The notes under the pieces are model-generated. The model did not search any database. It was not told where the DNA came from and saw only the letters and a list, made by a program, of their open reading frames with translations. A DNA stretch of 64,000 nt from assembly GCA_965223675.1 (NCBI GenBank), contig OZ245013.1, positions 2,790,001 through 2,854,000 on the forward strand. Reading direction: 5' to 3'. Made by a program: the position numbers and the translations under genes. This DNA is from JAGQKC01 sp965223675. Its GTDB lineage: Bacteria > Nitrospirota > Nitrospiria > Nitrospirales > UBA8639. Shown piece after piece: positions 42,914-51,875 of the stretch; the first letter of the stretch is position 1, and the number at the start of each line of letters is the position of its first letter.

Positions 42914-43867
42914 ATGAACTGCTCTATGCCCATCCTCCATCGTTGTTTATCTATCGTTGTTATTGGTTTGCTTTTACTGAGCCTGTTGGGATTCTCCGGT
43001 GGCCCGTCCGAAGAATTCGATTTTTCCAAGCATAGTGTCCCCCTTGATCAAATTCTCTCCGGAGGTCCTTCAAAAGATGGAATTCCGGCAATCCTCAAAC
43101 CCGCATTTATCAAAGCTGCGGATGCGACTTTTCTGAATGAGCAAGATCGAATCCTCGGTATAGTTGAAGGGAAGGAAGCTAAGGCCTATCCCATCAAAAT
43201 TCTCAATTGGCACGAAATCGTCAACGATTCGTTTACAGGAATACCAGCGGTCGTCACCTACTGCCCTCTGTGTGGGACAGGCATCGGTTTTTATCCTGTA
43301 GTCGAAAACCGAAAGCTAACTTTTGGCGTATCAGGGCTTCTCTATCAGAGTGATATGGTGATGTATGACCATCAGTCAGAAAGCTTGTGGTCTCAGATCT
43401 CTATGGAAGCGATCGCAGGACCTCTGACTGGAGCAAACCTCACGCCGATCTTTCTGGAACACACGACCTGGGAAGAATGGAAACGGGATCACCCTACCAC
43501 TCTTGTGTTATCTACCAAGTCGGGAGTCGATCGTGATTATGACCGTGATCCTTACCTAGGGTATTCGCAACGCCCTGATCTCATGTTTCCGGTCGCACAG
43601 TCAGATTCGCGATTGCCGGCCAAAGCATGGGTCCTTGGACTGACAATCGGAAAAACCTCAAAAGCCTATCCCTTTTCGGAACTTAAAAAAGTGAAGAACC
43701 CAATTCATGATCAGCTTAACGGCCAATCTGTCGTCATACGGTTCAATCCCGAGGCTCAAAGCGCTTCAGTCTTTGATGCCGATGGTAACCCTCTTCCTAC
43801 AGTTACGGCCTTTTGGTTCGCGTGGTACGCTTTTCATCCAAAGACAGACATATTTTCTACACCCTAA
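42914..43867 (+). CDS. DUF3179 domain-containing secreted protein
   Basis: A 317-residue protein with an N-terminal signal or anchor (CLSIVVIGLLLLSLLGFSGG) and a DUF3179 domain: GKEAKAYPIKILNWHEIVND, VTYCPLCGTGIGFYP, FGVSGLLYQSDMVMYDHQSESLWSQ. The CPLCG cysteine pair could hold a metal or disulfide. Function is unknown in the family. It starts 28 bases after the PagL-like gene and may be co-transcribed. Confidence 0.82.
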   Translation: MNCSMPILHRCLSIVVIGLLLLSLLGFSGGPSEEFDFSKHSVPLDQILSGGPSKDGIPAILKPAFIKAADATFLNEQDRILGIVEGKEAKAYPIKILNWHEIVNDSFTGIPAVVTYCPLCGTGIGFYPVVENRKLTFGVSGLLYQSDMVMYDHQSESLWSQISMEAIAGPLTGANLTPIFLEHTTWEEWKRDHPTTLVLSTKSGVDRDYDRDPYLGYSQRPDLMFPVAQSDSRLPAKAWVLGLTIGKTSKAYPFSELKKVKNPIHDQLNGQSVVIRFNPEAQSASVFDADGNPLPTVTAFWFAWYAFHPKTDIFSTP

Positions 43868-44089
43868 TTCATCACTGCTTTACGGAAAACTCACCCTTCC
43901 TTTCAATTTCCGCACATCGCTTTCGCGAAGCATGACAACACCAGTAGAGGAAATTCGGTAAATTTATTGAGGGTCGACCTCTTGAGTACACTGTCCGATA
44001 TAGGAATGGGATCGGGACGGATTTTGAAGATCCCTATCCATAAAGTTTGTGAGGACCGTGTAGACAGCTTTTAAAAAAAGAGGGGATGC

Positions 44090-44305
44090 ATGAAAGTCCT
44101 GATAGGACAATTGTGTGCATTATTGTGTCTGACCGGGTGCACCAGTCCTGAGGTTCGTATCGCAGAGGCTGAAGCTGAATTAGCCGAACACCGAGCTAAT
44201 TCCGTGAAAGATTATCGAAAATGCTTGAAGTGATATGAAAGAAAACCCTTGGGATCAGATCCTTGCGCACAGTACAAAGAAGCAGCTCAGGTGTTAGCGC
44301 AATAA
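44090..44305 (+). pseudogene. Small lipoprotein gene interrupted by an in-frame TGA
   Basis: An ATG at 44090 with AGAGGGG ahead opens MKVLIGQLCALLCLTGCTSP, a clean lipoprotein signal and lipobox, then a charged helix. A TGA at 44231-44233 stops it after 47 residues (KDYRKCLK*). The same frame then continues without a stop for 23 codons (YERKPLGSDPCAQYKEAAQVLAQ) to a TAA at 44305, with normal composition. The simplest reading is a CGA-to-TGA nonsense change; the short product could still be made. Confidence 0.6.
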
Positions 44306-44682
44306 TTCTTCCTGACATCCCTACTGATGGCCTACCGGGTTTTGTGATTCGTTAGGCCATATTCACCTCATCTCTTCAAAAATGAATGCCGTGCTCCTCC
44401 CAAAATAGAATCATGCCATTCTTCGTTCCCTCGTTAACTCGTGAGTAACCTCTATTTTAGGAACGTGTTGAACAGATCAACGTCGTCGTTTATCGCTTTG
44501 ATTCTCTCGACATAAATATTCAATACCAGTAATATGTGAGAATCTGTCGGCTCACCGCATCTTGAACGATATGGCGCAAATGATATACCGACACGGCAAT
44601 CGAATATACCCTTCATTTCATTTAGCTCATTTCTTCTCGGTATTATCCTCAAGGAAGTCTAATAGTATTCTGATAGACTGCC
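44306..44682. other. Gene-free stretch
   Basis: About 380 AT-rich bases before the next lipoprotein. A weak hairpin, GATGGCCTA..TAGGCCAT (44326-44360), may end upstream transcription. Short frames on either strand lack ribosome sites and are not called. Confidence 0.45.
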
Positions 44683-45435
44683 ATGTATGTCACATCCACC
44701 CCCCAAAAAAGGAGTGGCCTGGCTATTTTTCAATTCGCTCAACTTAGGTTCGCGCTCACCTTTACAGTTTTCCTTCTCACCAGTTGCGTGAGTGGTTCAC
44801 CTCCTTATCTTTCAGACAATTGGACTAAACAATCCAGTGAGATTCAAGGTTCAACGAGAGACAGTGCCACTCCAAGATTACAAGTGTTTATTACCTATAG
44901 CGGCTTGATTTCCAGTCATACGGCATTGCGTCTCGTCGATTTCAACGGACAGGTAATTTTTTGGGACCCTGCGGGAGGCTACGGACGTTTTGACGATGAC
45001 TGGCGAGCACAATACGGAGATTTACTTCAGACAACGGAACGTTCACAAGACTTGATTGTAACAAATCCGCCTGATGTCTCGATGTTTACAACTTGGCGAT
45101 GGACTATACATGATACAAAAGTCGAGATCTTTGAATGGGATCTTTCTCGCTCTCAAGCAACATACTTGCGTAACGCCTTGCTCAACGGTACGAATAAAGA
45201 CTATAAAATCCAAGGGTTCTCGACCTTGACCTATCCACTGTTTTGCACGATGGCCACGAGTGATTTTCTGCGTCAGTTTGGCTCCCCAATTATCCGACTG
45301 CCAAAGCAGTATTTCTTTCCTCACAATCTCGCGAAAGCACTCTATTCCCAGTCTCCTTCAAATATTCGAGTGCTCACAAGAGATGGTCAAAAAACTGTTT
45401 ATACCCCTCACGGACCCAAATCGGCTCGTCAATAG
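44683..45435 (+). CDS. Lipoprotein, possible permuted NlpC/P60-like fold
   Basis: 250 residues with a long N-terminal segment and lipobox FLLTSC near residue 35. A His occurs early (SGLISSHTALRLVDF) and a Cys late (YPLFCTMATSDFLRQFG), with a C-terminal IIRLPKQYFFPHNLAKAL. Permuted papain-like families (YiiX/LRAT type) have this His-before-Cys order with HxALxL and CS/T segments, so a cell-wall or acyl-transfer activity is possible. This is an inference from a motif; no close family is named. The start codon is uncertain. Confidence 0.55.
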   Translation: MYVTSTPQKRSGLAIFQFAQLRFALTFTVFLLTSCVSGSPPYLSDNWTKQSSEIQGSTRDSATPRLQVFITYSGLISSHTALRLVDFNGQVIFWDPAGGYGRFDDDWRAQYGDLLQTTERSQDLIVTNPPDVSMFTTWRWTIHDTKVEIFEWDLSRSQATYLRNALLNGTNKDYKIQGFSTLTYPLFCTMATSDFLRQFGSPIIRLPKQYFFPHNLAKALYSQSPSNIRVLTRDGQKTVYTPHGPKSARQ

Positions 45436-45576
45436 TTCTACCCACATCTATTTCGCTCAGCTTTGCCTCTTTCCGAGAAACAGGCCTTCCTTAAGAGGAG
45501 ATGCATATCCTTTCCTTTTTGTAGTAGTCTAATTTACTGGACAACGAGTTCGACAAAATTATTTCAAGAAGGAGTC

Positions 45577-46218
45577 ATGATGATAGGCTCACAAGGTGAA
45601 CGCAAATTACAGAAAATACTCGGGAGCCAGGAACGAGCGACCCGATTCTACAATAGACAGGTGCATGACCATCTGACGGATGGTATGCAATCGTTTATCG
45701 CACGGCAGGAAATGGTGTTTATTGCGACATCAGACGCTCAAGGGAATTGTGATTGCTCACCAAGATTTGGAAAACCAGGTTTTGTGGTGATTTTGGATGA
45801 GAAGACTATCGCATATCCTGAGTTCCGCGGAAATGGGGTTTTCGCCAGCTTAGGAAACATCATGGAAAATCCGCACATTGGTCTTGTGTTTGTTGATTTT
45901 CTAGATACAACCGTGGGCCTTCACGTCAATGGAAGATCTAAGATTTGTACACCTGATGACATCCCACGATCAGGCTCCCCCTTTGAAGACACGTATGAAG
46001 TTGATGGAACCATCCGTTTGATTGATCGATGGGTAAAGATTGAGATCCAAGAGGCCTACATTCATTGTTCAAAGCACATTCCGCACTTACAGAAGCTCGA
46101 AAAATCTATTTCTTGGGGTACCGATGACTCGAATGCTAAAACTGACGATTTTTTTGTTCGGAATCAATCCGTAAGTTTCAAATCATTTGATCTAAATAAA
46201 AGGCATGCAAAAACGTAA
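45577..46218 (+). CDS. Pyridoxamine 5'-phosphate oxidase-family flavoprotein
   Basis: About 213 residues of the FMN-binding split-barrel fold: MVFIATSDAQGNCDCSPRFGKPGFV, then ILDEKTIAYPEFRGNGVFASLGNIMENPHIGLVFVDF. The start at 45577 (ATGATG after AAGGAG) is preferred to the upstream frame opening at 45463. These proteins reduce or bind small compounds; the substrate is not known. It overlaps the sigma-54 activator gene by 14 bases, so the two are coupled. Confidence 0.82.
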   Translation: MMIGSQGERKLQKILGSQERATRFYNRQVHDHLTDGMQSFIARQEMVFIATSDAQGNCDCSPRFGKPGFVVILDEKTIAYPEFRGNGVFASLGNIMENPHIGLVFVDFLDTTVGLHVNGRSKICTPDDIPRSGSPFEDTYEVDGTIRLIDRWVKIEIQEAYIHCSKHIPHLQKLEKSISWGTDDSNAKTDDFFVRNQSVSFKSFDLNKRHAKT

Positions 46219-48142
46219 CTCTCTTCCCTTACGACCGCTTGATGAGGAGGCCGCACTTCGGATTATCTTGGAAGGCACCGCCACCGAAACCGGCGAACGG
46301 TTTTTTGAAGCTCTCGTTCAAAACTTATCAAAAGTCTTGAATACACATGGAGCTTTTGTCACGGAGTTCTTTCAAGAAACTCGACGCATGAAAGCCCTAG
46401 CGTTTTGGATGGATGATGGATGGATCAAAAATTGGGAAATGGACGTTGCCGGGACCCCCTGTGAGGCTGTCTATGACAGTGCTCAGTTGGTCCACTTCCC
46501 TGATAATCTGCTGAATTTGTACCCGATGGACCCTGATGTGATAGCCGTTCAAGCCGTAAGTTATCTTGGCATGCCACTGATCGATCTTGATGGAACAATT
46601 CTTGGACATTTGGCTGTGATGGACACCCGACCGATGCCGGAAGAACCACGAGTTCACGCCATCTTTCAAATCTTCGCTGCGCGTGCGGCAGCGGAATTAC
46701 GTCGTCTATGGGCTGAGTCAGCTGTCCGCGAACGAGAGGAAAAACTGGGCCGACTCGTAGACAGTGCGATGGATGCCATCATTGAACTTGATCAGGCACT
46801 TCAGATCACGCGTATCAACCCAGCAGCAGAAGAGATGTTTAAATTTCAAGCGAGTCAAGTCACTAGTCGTGATTTCAAACAGTTTCTTCCTACTCATGAC
46901 CAAGAACACATATTGTCCCTCATCACCGAACTTGATTCACGTCCTGTGGGTCAACGCTACTTATGGATTCCAGGTGGACTCACTGCACTGCGCGCTGATG
47001 GAACAAGTTTTTCCGCCGAAGCCACGCTTTCTCGCTTTGAAATCCGTCGTCAGAATTTTCACACGTTGATTCTTCGGAATATCAATGAGCGATTAGAAGC
47101 GGAACGCAAGATTCGTTCTTTAACGGTCGAAACTGAATATCTGAAAGAAGAACTGCAAGAATTACAACACTTCGAAGATATTATTGGGCAGAGCCCACCT
47201 ATGCTGATAGTGTTGAACGATGTTCAGCAGGTGGCTTGCACCCATGCCACAGTCCTCATCACTGGGGAAACGGGAACAGGAAAAGAAGTCATTGCACGAG
47301 CCATCTACGGCGCGAGTCGACGAAACAATCAATCATTCGTCAAAGTTAATTGCGCAGCTCTTCCCGCTACTTTGATCGAGAGTGAATTGTTTGGTCATGA
47401 ACAGGGAGCATTCACGGGGGCGACGAAAAAACGCGATGGTCGATTCACGCTGGCTGATCGCGGAACGATTTTTCTTGACGAGATTGGAGAACTGCCATTG
47501 GACTTGCAAAGCAAGCTGTTACGCGTTCTCCAGGAAGGCGAATTCGAACCCGTTGGTAGTTCCAAGACACACAAAGTTGATGTCCGAGCCATTGCGGCAA
47601 CTAATCGTGATCTTCAACAGCGTGTGAGAGACGGAGCCTTCCGCGAGGATTTGTTTTATCGACTGAATGTTTTTCCTATTAACGTTCCGCCATTGCGAAA
47701 CCGTGGTGATGATATTATCAGACTTGCCAATGCATTTGTCGATCGAGTCGCTCATCGCATGGGTCGCACGATCGCTCCACTCTCAGATAATGACCGACTA
47801 CGGTTGTTGGCGTATTCGTGGCCAGGCAATGTGAGAGAACTCCAGAACATTTTAGAACGTGCCGTGATTACGGCGCAAAACGGGAAGCTCAATCTTGATC
47901 GCGCTTTACCCGAATCAATAAAGCGCGAAGACTCAAGACAAGAATCCACATTCTCTGCTGAAGATACTTGCATCCGAACCGTCAAGGAATTCGAAGAACT
48001 AGAACGGGCCAATCTCATTCGTGCGTTGGAATCGACCAATTGGAGAGTGGCTGGAGAGAATGGTGCCGCTCGCTTGCTGGGAATGAAACAGTCCACTCTC
48101 GCATCGCGGATGAAAGCATTGGGAATTGTTCGACCGAGATAA
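46205..48142 (+). CDS. Sigma-54-dependent transcription activator with GAF and PAS domains
   Basis: A 645-residue enhancer-binding protein. The N-terminal GAF domain (about 10-165), the PAS domain (about 180-300) and a short coiled linker precede the AAA+ domain (about 325-555) with GETGTGKE (Walker A), the sigma-54 loop GAFTGA and FLDEIGELP (Walker B). The C-terminus is a Fis-type helix-turn-helix (AARLLGMKQSTLASRMKALG). It has no receiver domain, so the signal is sensed by GAF/PAS directly, as in NorR/FhlA-type regulators. A sigma-54-type promoter lies 900 bases downstream in front of osmC. Confidence 0.92.
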   Translation: MQKRNSLPLRPLDEEAALRIILEGTATETGERFFEALVQNLSKVLNTHGAFVTEFFQETRRMKALAFWMDDGWIKNWEMDVAGTPCEAVYDSAQLVHFPDNLLNLYPMDPDVIAVQAVSYLGMPLIDLDGTILGHLAVMDTRPMPEEPRVHAIFQIFAARAAAELRRLWAESAVREREEKLGRLVDSAMDAIIELDQALQITRINPAAEEMFKFQASQVTSRDFKQFLPTHDQEHILSLITELDSRPVGQRYLWIPGGLTALRADGTSFSAEATLSRFEIRRQNFHTLILRNINERLEAERKIRSLTVETEYLKEELQELQHFEDIIGQSPPMLIVLNDVQQVACTHATVLITGETGTGKEVIARAIYGASRRNNQSFVKVNCAALPATLIESELFGHEQGAFTGATKKRDGRFTLADRGTIFLDEIGELPLDLQSKLLRVLQEGEFEPVGSSKTHKVDVRAIAATNRDLQQRVRDGAFREDLFYRLNVFPINVPPLRNRGDDIIRLANAFVDRVAHRMGRTIAPLSDNDRLRLLAYSWPGNVRELQNILERAVITAQNGKLNLDRALPESIKREDSRQESTFSAEDTCIRTVKEFEELERANLIRALESTNWRVAGENGAARLLGMKQSTLASRMKALGIVRPR

Positions 48143-48219
48143 AGAATACTACTACAATATCGACTTCTCATTATCAAATACTTTTATTCATGGACAAGAT
48201 TTTTTGATGTACCATGCAT

Positions 48220-48797
48220 TCATGGCACGTTAGGCCCTGAAGGACACTCTTCAGCACAACAGCTACAATACGGGAACCTCTGTTCAGTATCTATCACATT
48301 CCCTCGTCGATCAAAGTTGAAATGACAACACTGCAGTAATAGTTCTTTTAATTTGTCTCGGCCTCGTTGAACTCTGGACTTAGCTCCAGAAAGAGACAAG
48401 CCAGACGATCCGCTATTTCTTGCTGCGGAACACCGTGTAACTCAAAAAGCTCCATGGCTTCTCGATAATTTTCCGGCAATCCTCGTAGCATCATCGGAAA
48501 CCACTCCACAACTTGTTCATTCAGATTGGTTTCTTCGTGGTCTTCATTTGGAATTTCCTTACCATCTTGAATAGGGGATTGGGGTTTTGTACGCCGGAAA
48601 TGGTCGCTGAGTAGATTTCGAGCTATGCGGAACACTCATGCAGAGGTTCGTTCATGATCTTTCAACGTATGAACACCGCCGTGAATACGTAGAAACGATT
48701 CTTGCAACCAGTCGTCTGCCAACGTTTCATCTGCAACTCGCTTGCGAAAGAAGTTCCGTAGCTTACCACTGAGAAGTTGCCAGGTTTCTTCAGTCAT
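48220..48797 (-). pseudogene. sigZ: SigZ-like ECF sigma factor, doubly broken
   Basis: Read from the ATG at 48797 the frame gives LADDWLQESFLRIHGGVHTL...HERTSA, then an in-frame TGA (48636-48638) where the family has Trp (AWVFRIARN), then VFRIARNLLSDHFRR and a region 4 ending QEIADRL. One base is missing near 48400 (GGC expected, GC found), after which the correct frame resumes as LSLSGAKSRVQRGRDKLKELLLQCCHFNFDRRG, with a cysteine-rich tail. All parts of a SigZ-type factor are visible but two lesions prevent expression. Confidence 0.8.
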
Positions 48798-49058
48798 ATA
48801 TGAAGTGTGACTGTTGGTGCTTCGTTCATCTCCCCCCTTTTGTACAAGATTTTAAAAACCTTTTTTTATTAAGACGGGGTTCCTTAAAAAAAGACGCAAC
48901 CTGTGATTCTTTCTCAAATTGGGGCTAGCTTCGCGATGTGCTTGCGAGATGTCGTAAATACATCTGCTAATATTTTCGCATTTACGAAATCTTGAAAATT
49001 CGCAATCTCTTAATAATTTCATAAACCATTGTTTTTTAATAAGACTCAATTTTTACCA
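48798..49058. other. Gene-free divergent region between sigZ remnant and osmC
   Basis: About 260 AT-rich bases upstream of both genes. Apart from the sigma-54-type promoter at its osmC side I find no clear element; an antisense frame across 48852-49049 is not credible. Confidence 0.45.
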
Positions 49059-49059
49059 G

Positions 49060-49076
49060 TTGGCACATCTACTGCA
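49060..49076 (+). promoter_or_regulatory. Sigma-54-type promoter upstream of osmC-like gene
   Basis: TTGGCACATCTACTGCA matches TTGGCACRNNNNTTGCW with a single difference (C for T at the -12 element). Spacing is correct. It lies about 135 bases before the preferred start of the OsmC-like gene and 0.9 kb downstream of a sigma-54 activator gene, which may be its regulator. Matching was done by eye. Confidence 0.6.
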
Positions 49077-49211
49077 CTAAGATTGAGGCATGCTGAGTAT
49101 TTTTAGATAGAAGCTTGAATCGTCTTGATGATGAAAAAAGAAGAGAGAGCTAAGCAAATTGTTCAATTATTTTATCAACTAAATTTTCAACCCCAGCAAG
49201 GAGAATGTGCC

Positions 49212-49772
49212 ATGGAACAAGTGATCGAACGAACAGCAATGAATGGAGTGGATGTTGAAAAGATGGGCGCGACAGTTCAAGCGATACAAGGTCAACCGGA
49301 TTTAGCCAAGTTTAGATTCCGTGCGACGAACACCTGGGTGAGTGGCGGCCAGAACCAAACCACTGTTAAAGAGTTCTATGGTGCGGGGCAGGAAGATACG
49401 ACTCGGACCGAACCATTCGTCATTGGGGCCGACGAGCCACCGGTGCTCCTAGGAAAAGATGAGAGTGCGAACCCTGCTGAATACGTGTTACATGCACTGG
49501 CAAGTTGTTTAACGACCTCGATGGTCTATCACGCCGCAGCCAACGGTATTAAGATTGAGGCAGTGGACTCTGAATACGAGGGAGATATTGATCTTCACGG
49601 TTTCTTAGGCTTGTCAAAACAAGTTCGACCTGGTTATCAAAATATTCGAGTGAACTTTAAAATCAAAAGCGATGCACCAGCTAACAAACTTCGCGAACTC
49701 ATGAAATTTTCTCCGGTGTTCGACGTTATCACGAATCCTGTGCCGGTATCGATTTCAGTTGAAACGAATTGA
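49212..49772 (+). CDS. OsmC-family peroxidase-like protein
   Basis: About 186 residues of the OsmC/Ohr fold. It has the HALASCLTTSMVYHAAANGI helix with the reactive-cysteine region, and EPFVIGADEPPVLLGKDESANPAEYVLH before it. The C-terminus has FSPVFDVITNPVPVSISVE. The ATG at 49212 (AAGGAG 8 bases ahead) is preferred to the upstream start at 49125. These proteins reduce organic hydroperoxides or bind sulfur species. The sigma-54-type promoter upstream suggests induced expression. Confidence 0.85.
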   Translation: MEQVIERTAMNGVDVEKMGATVQAIQGQPDLAKFRFRATNTWVSGGQNQTTVKEFYGAGQEDTTRTEPFVIGADEPPVLLGKDESANPAEYVLHALASCLTTSMVYHAAANGIKIEAVDSEYEGDIDLHGFLGLSKQVRPGYQNIRVNFKIKSDAPANKLRELMKFSPVFDVITNPVPVSISVETN

Positions 49773-49783
49773 TGGGCGAGAAG

Positions 49784-49835
49784 CTAACTCGTGCGGGACA
49801 TTTACCGAATCGAGGAAACCACTCGCACGAGTTAG
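49784..49835. terminator. Long-stem inverted repeat between converging genes
   Basis: CTAACTCGTGCG (49784) pairs perfectly with CGCACGAGTTAG (49824) with a loop of 28 bases. There is no T-run. It lies between the converging OsmC-like and kinase-like genes, so a shared terminator is likely. Confidence 0.55.
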
Positions 49836-49859
49836 ACTATTGTGGCACAAGTCGAAGAT

Positions 49860-50633
49860 TTAAGGCATTTGGACTGACTTGTCTTTCATCTTCTTCCATT
49901 TGTACCAAATGATCTCGTTACTGCCGTGGGGATAAAACATCCGCTTGACCCGTAAATACGGTCGTGAGAGATAGCGAGAATAGCGTTGGTTAAGCTTGGA
50001 GCGTTTAGCTAATCGTAACTCTTCTTTTGTCATTCTCTGAGGTTGAAAGGCCTTTTTATGCTTGTAGAAATGATAGAGGTCTTCCTGAATGAGCCGATTG
50101 AAAATTCGGTCTGATACGCGTCTCCACCAACCTTCTTCAATTGGAAACGCGAGTGAAATTTGGAAATCGATTAAATACGGTCGGCCATCATTTGCACAGA
50201 TCACATTGCCTTGTTTGTTCAAATCGACATAGAACACTCGTCGTGCGTGAACCTGCTGTATAACATTTTTCAAGTGGTCAAAAAACTTATCAGGTAGATT
50301 CCCCTTGGGGGTCAATTCATGCAGCGTTTGGCCCTCTATATAGCGGTGAAAGTATCCACGCCAACCCCAACGAGGGCCAAGTGTGGGAATTCCTTGAATA
50401 TCAGCAATCCGTTGATAGACTCGGTATTCATGACGAGAGATGAGAGAGGCTAGCGGCCGAAATACGATGCCGAGAAAAAACCGAAAATCACTCAGTTTTA
50501 AGACATACCCCTGCCCTCCAGCATTCCGATACAACAAATTAATCGAAAAAAAGTCATCCTTTAGTACCCGTTCATAGCGGTACAGTTCTCCACCTATGAT
50601 AGCTTCAATTGGATAGGATCGTCGGGCAATCAT
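49860..50633 (-). CDS. Kinase-fold protein, lipopolysaccharide- or protein-kinase-like
   Basis: 257 residues with a compact protein-kinase-like fold: a lysine in YVLKLSD (K46), the HRYIEGQTLHELTP hinge region, the catalytic loop VDLNKQGN (D137, N139/N143) and LIDFQIS (D156, in place of DFG). This resembles bacterial Kdo/RIO-type kinases that phosphorylate LPS or proteins. The C-terminus is strongly basic. The substrate is unknown. Confidence 0.72.
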   Translation of the reverse strand: MIARRSYPIEAIIGGELYRYERVLKDDFFSINLLYRNAGGQGYVLKLSDFRFFLGIVFRPLASLISRHEYRVYQRIADIQGIPTLGPRWGWRGYFHRYIEGQTLHELTPKGNLPDKFFDHLKNVIQQVHARRVFYVDLNKQGNVICANDGRPYLIDFQISLAFPIEEGWWRRVSDRIFNRLIQEDLYHFYKHKKAFQPQRMTKEELRLAKRSKLNQRYSRYLSRPYLRVKRMFYPHGSNEIIWYKWKKMKDKSVQMP

Positions 50634-50775
50634 CGATCTACTCGATCAAAATATCACGTTGTCGTATTGTTCAGGAATTGCGATCCAGTCTACAGGACGT
50701 ATTCTACCAGGACAAGCATTCCCTCCTTTCCTTTCTCCAAGTTGCACTATCTAGACCCTGTGATATAGTAAATTC

Positions 50776-51182
50776 ATGATTGTTCATAGTGTTTTTCCTG
50801 CCATTATTCTCCTAAGTTTCTTATCGGGATGTGTTACGGCCAGTCAAACGTTGTCAGATTCGAGTACCAAGGATGCGTTGTTTTTTCTGAATTATTCAGG
50901 AACACCGTGCAAGTTGGTGTGACCACAAAGGAAGAAGTCCCACGTATTCTTAACAACCCAACTGACACTCAAGTCTCGACAACATTTGATGGCATACGTC
51001 AATCGTGGGCTTATGTGACGACCAACGCTACAAGGCAACCATCCCAATATCTTCATCTTTTAGAGGCTTTATCGATCAATCACAGAGATGATCGAATCCC
51101 GTTTGCCATGAGATTTTCGCCGGAGGGAGATGTGGATGCATTGCCTGTTTCCCGAGTTCATGCTTTGGGCCATGCCGCCTAG
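50776..51182 (+). pseudogene. BamE/SmpA-like lipoprotein gene, frameshifted at a T-run
   Basis: The ATG at 50776 opens MIVHSVFPAIILLSFLSGC, a proper lipoprotein signal, but the frame stops at CKLV*. In another frame the same DNA continues FSELFRNTVQVGVTTKEEVPRIL...IRQSWAYV, the SmpA/BamE motif (VGVTKEEV, W-Y). A one-base change in the run TTGTTTTTT (50878-50886) would join the two parts. It is either a real mutation or a sequencing slip in the homopolymer. Confidence 0.7.
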
Positions 51183-51317
51183 GATCTCGCATCATACGCA
51201 CCTGCGACACCTAGACCTTATTGGGAGAACGAAAAACTCTCTGGCACAAGCCATTTTTCGTTAGTCGTTTCAAACAATTGACTTTACACCGAACTATTTA
51301 GAGTGGAGGCATCTGAT

Positions 51318-51872
51318 ATGGAAGTGGAGACGCCTGTTTCCGCCCAAGGAGAGGAATCTGGAGTGTCGACTCCAGTAGGCACACGTCGATCATTTTTTAC
51401 CCGAGTCACGACGTTGATCGCTTCATTTATCGGGCTCTCCATGGCCATTCCCATGGTGGGATACGTTGTGGCTCCAGCGTTCAAGCGCAACAAAAAAGAG
51501 TGGGTCCCAGTCAGTAGTATCGATGAACTGCCCGTTGGCGAACCCAAATCTCTGGATTACACAGTTGCCGTGAAAGACGGGTGGCATGAGACCAAGTCAA
51601 CCAAGGGCATTTGGGCCATTAAACATTCTGAAAACGATGTGACGGTCTTTTCTCCAATCTGTCCTCATTTAGGATGCGGATATCGCTGGGATGGACAAGA
51701 CCGTTTGTTTAAGTGTCCGTGCCATGGGAGCGTGTATGACCTAAAGGGTACCGTCCAAGCTGGACCAGCTCCCCGCCCCTTAGATCCCCTGCCTGTGAAA
51801 GTCGAAAACGGTCAGTTGATGGTGATCTATAAAGAATTTAAATCAGGCTTGTCCAAGCAAGTGGAGCTCTAA
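51318..51872 (+). CDS. petA: Rieske iron-sulfur protein of a cytochrome bc complex
   Basis: About 184 residues with one N-terminal membrane anchor (about 28-52) and a periplasmic Rieske domain. The cluster motifs are C115-x-H117-x2-C120 (CPHLGC) and C133-x-C135-H136 (CPCHGS), with C120/C133 as the disulfide pair. The ATG at 51318 is preferred over 51303 because of the GGAGG site. The cytochrome b gene follows after three bases. Confidence 0.92.
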   Translation: MEVETPVSAQGEESGVSTPVGTRRSFFTRVTTLIASFIGLSMAIPMVGYVVAPAFKRNKKEWVPVSSIDELPVGEPKSLDYTVAVKDGWHETKSTKGIWAIKHSENDVTVFSPICPHLGCGYRWDGQDRLFKCPCHGSVYDLKGTVQAGPAPRPLDPLPVKVENGQLMVIYKEFKSGLSKQVEL

Positions 51873-51875
51873 ACT

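Noticed and set aside
44452..44652. 66-residue minus-strand frame
   Set aside because: No ribosome site and no recognisable motif.
44231..48638. Recoding of TGA (Trp or selenocysteine) suggested by two in-frame TGA codons
   Set aside because: Many intact genes end in TGA, including ATGA overlaps (for example 5593-5596 and 60739-60742), and the sigZ-like gene has a second lesion. Nonsense mutation or sequencing error is simpler.
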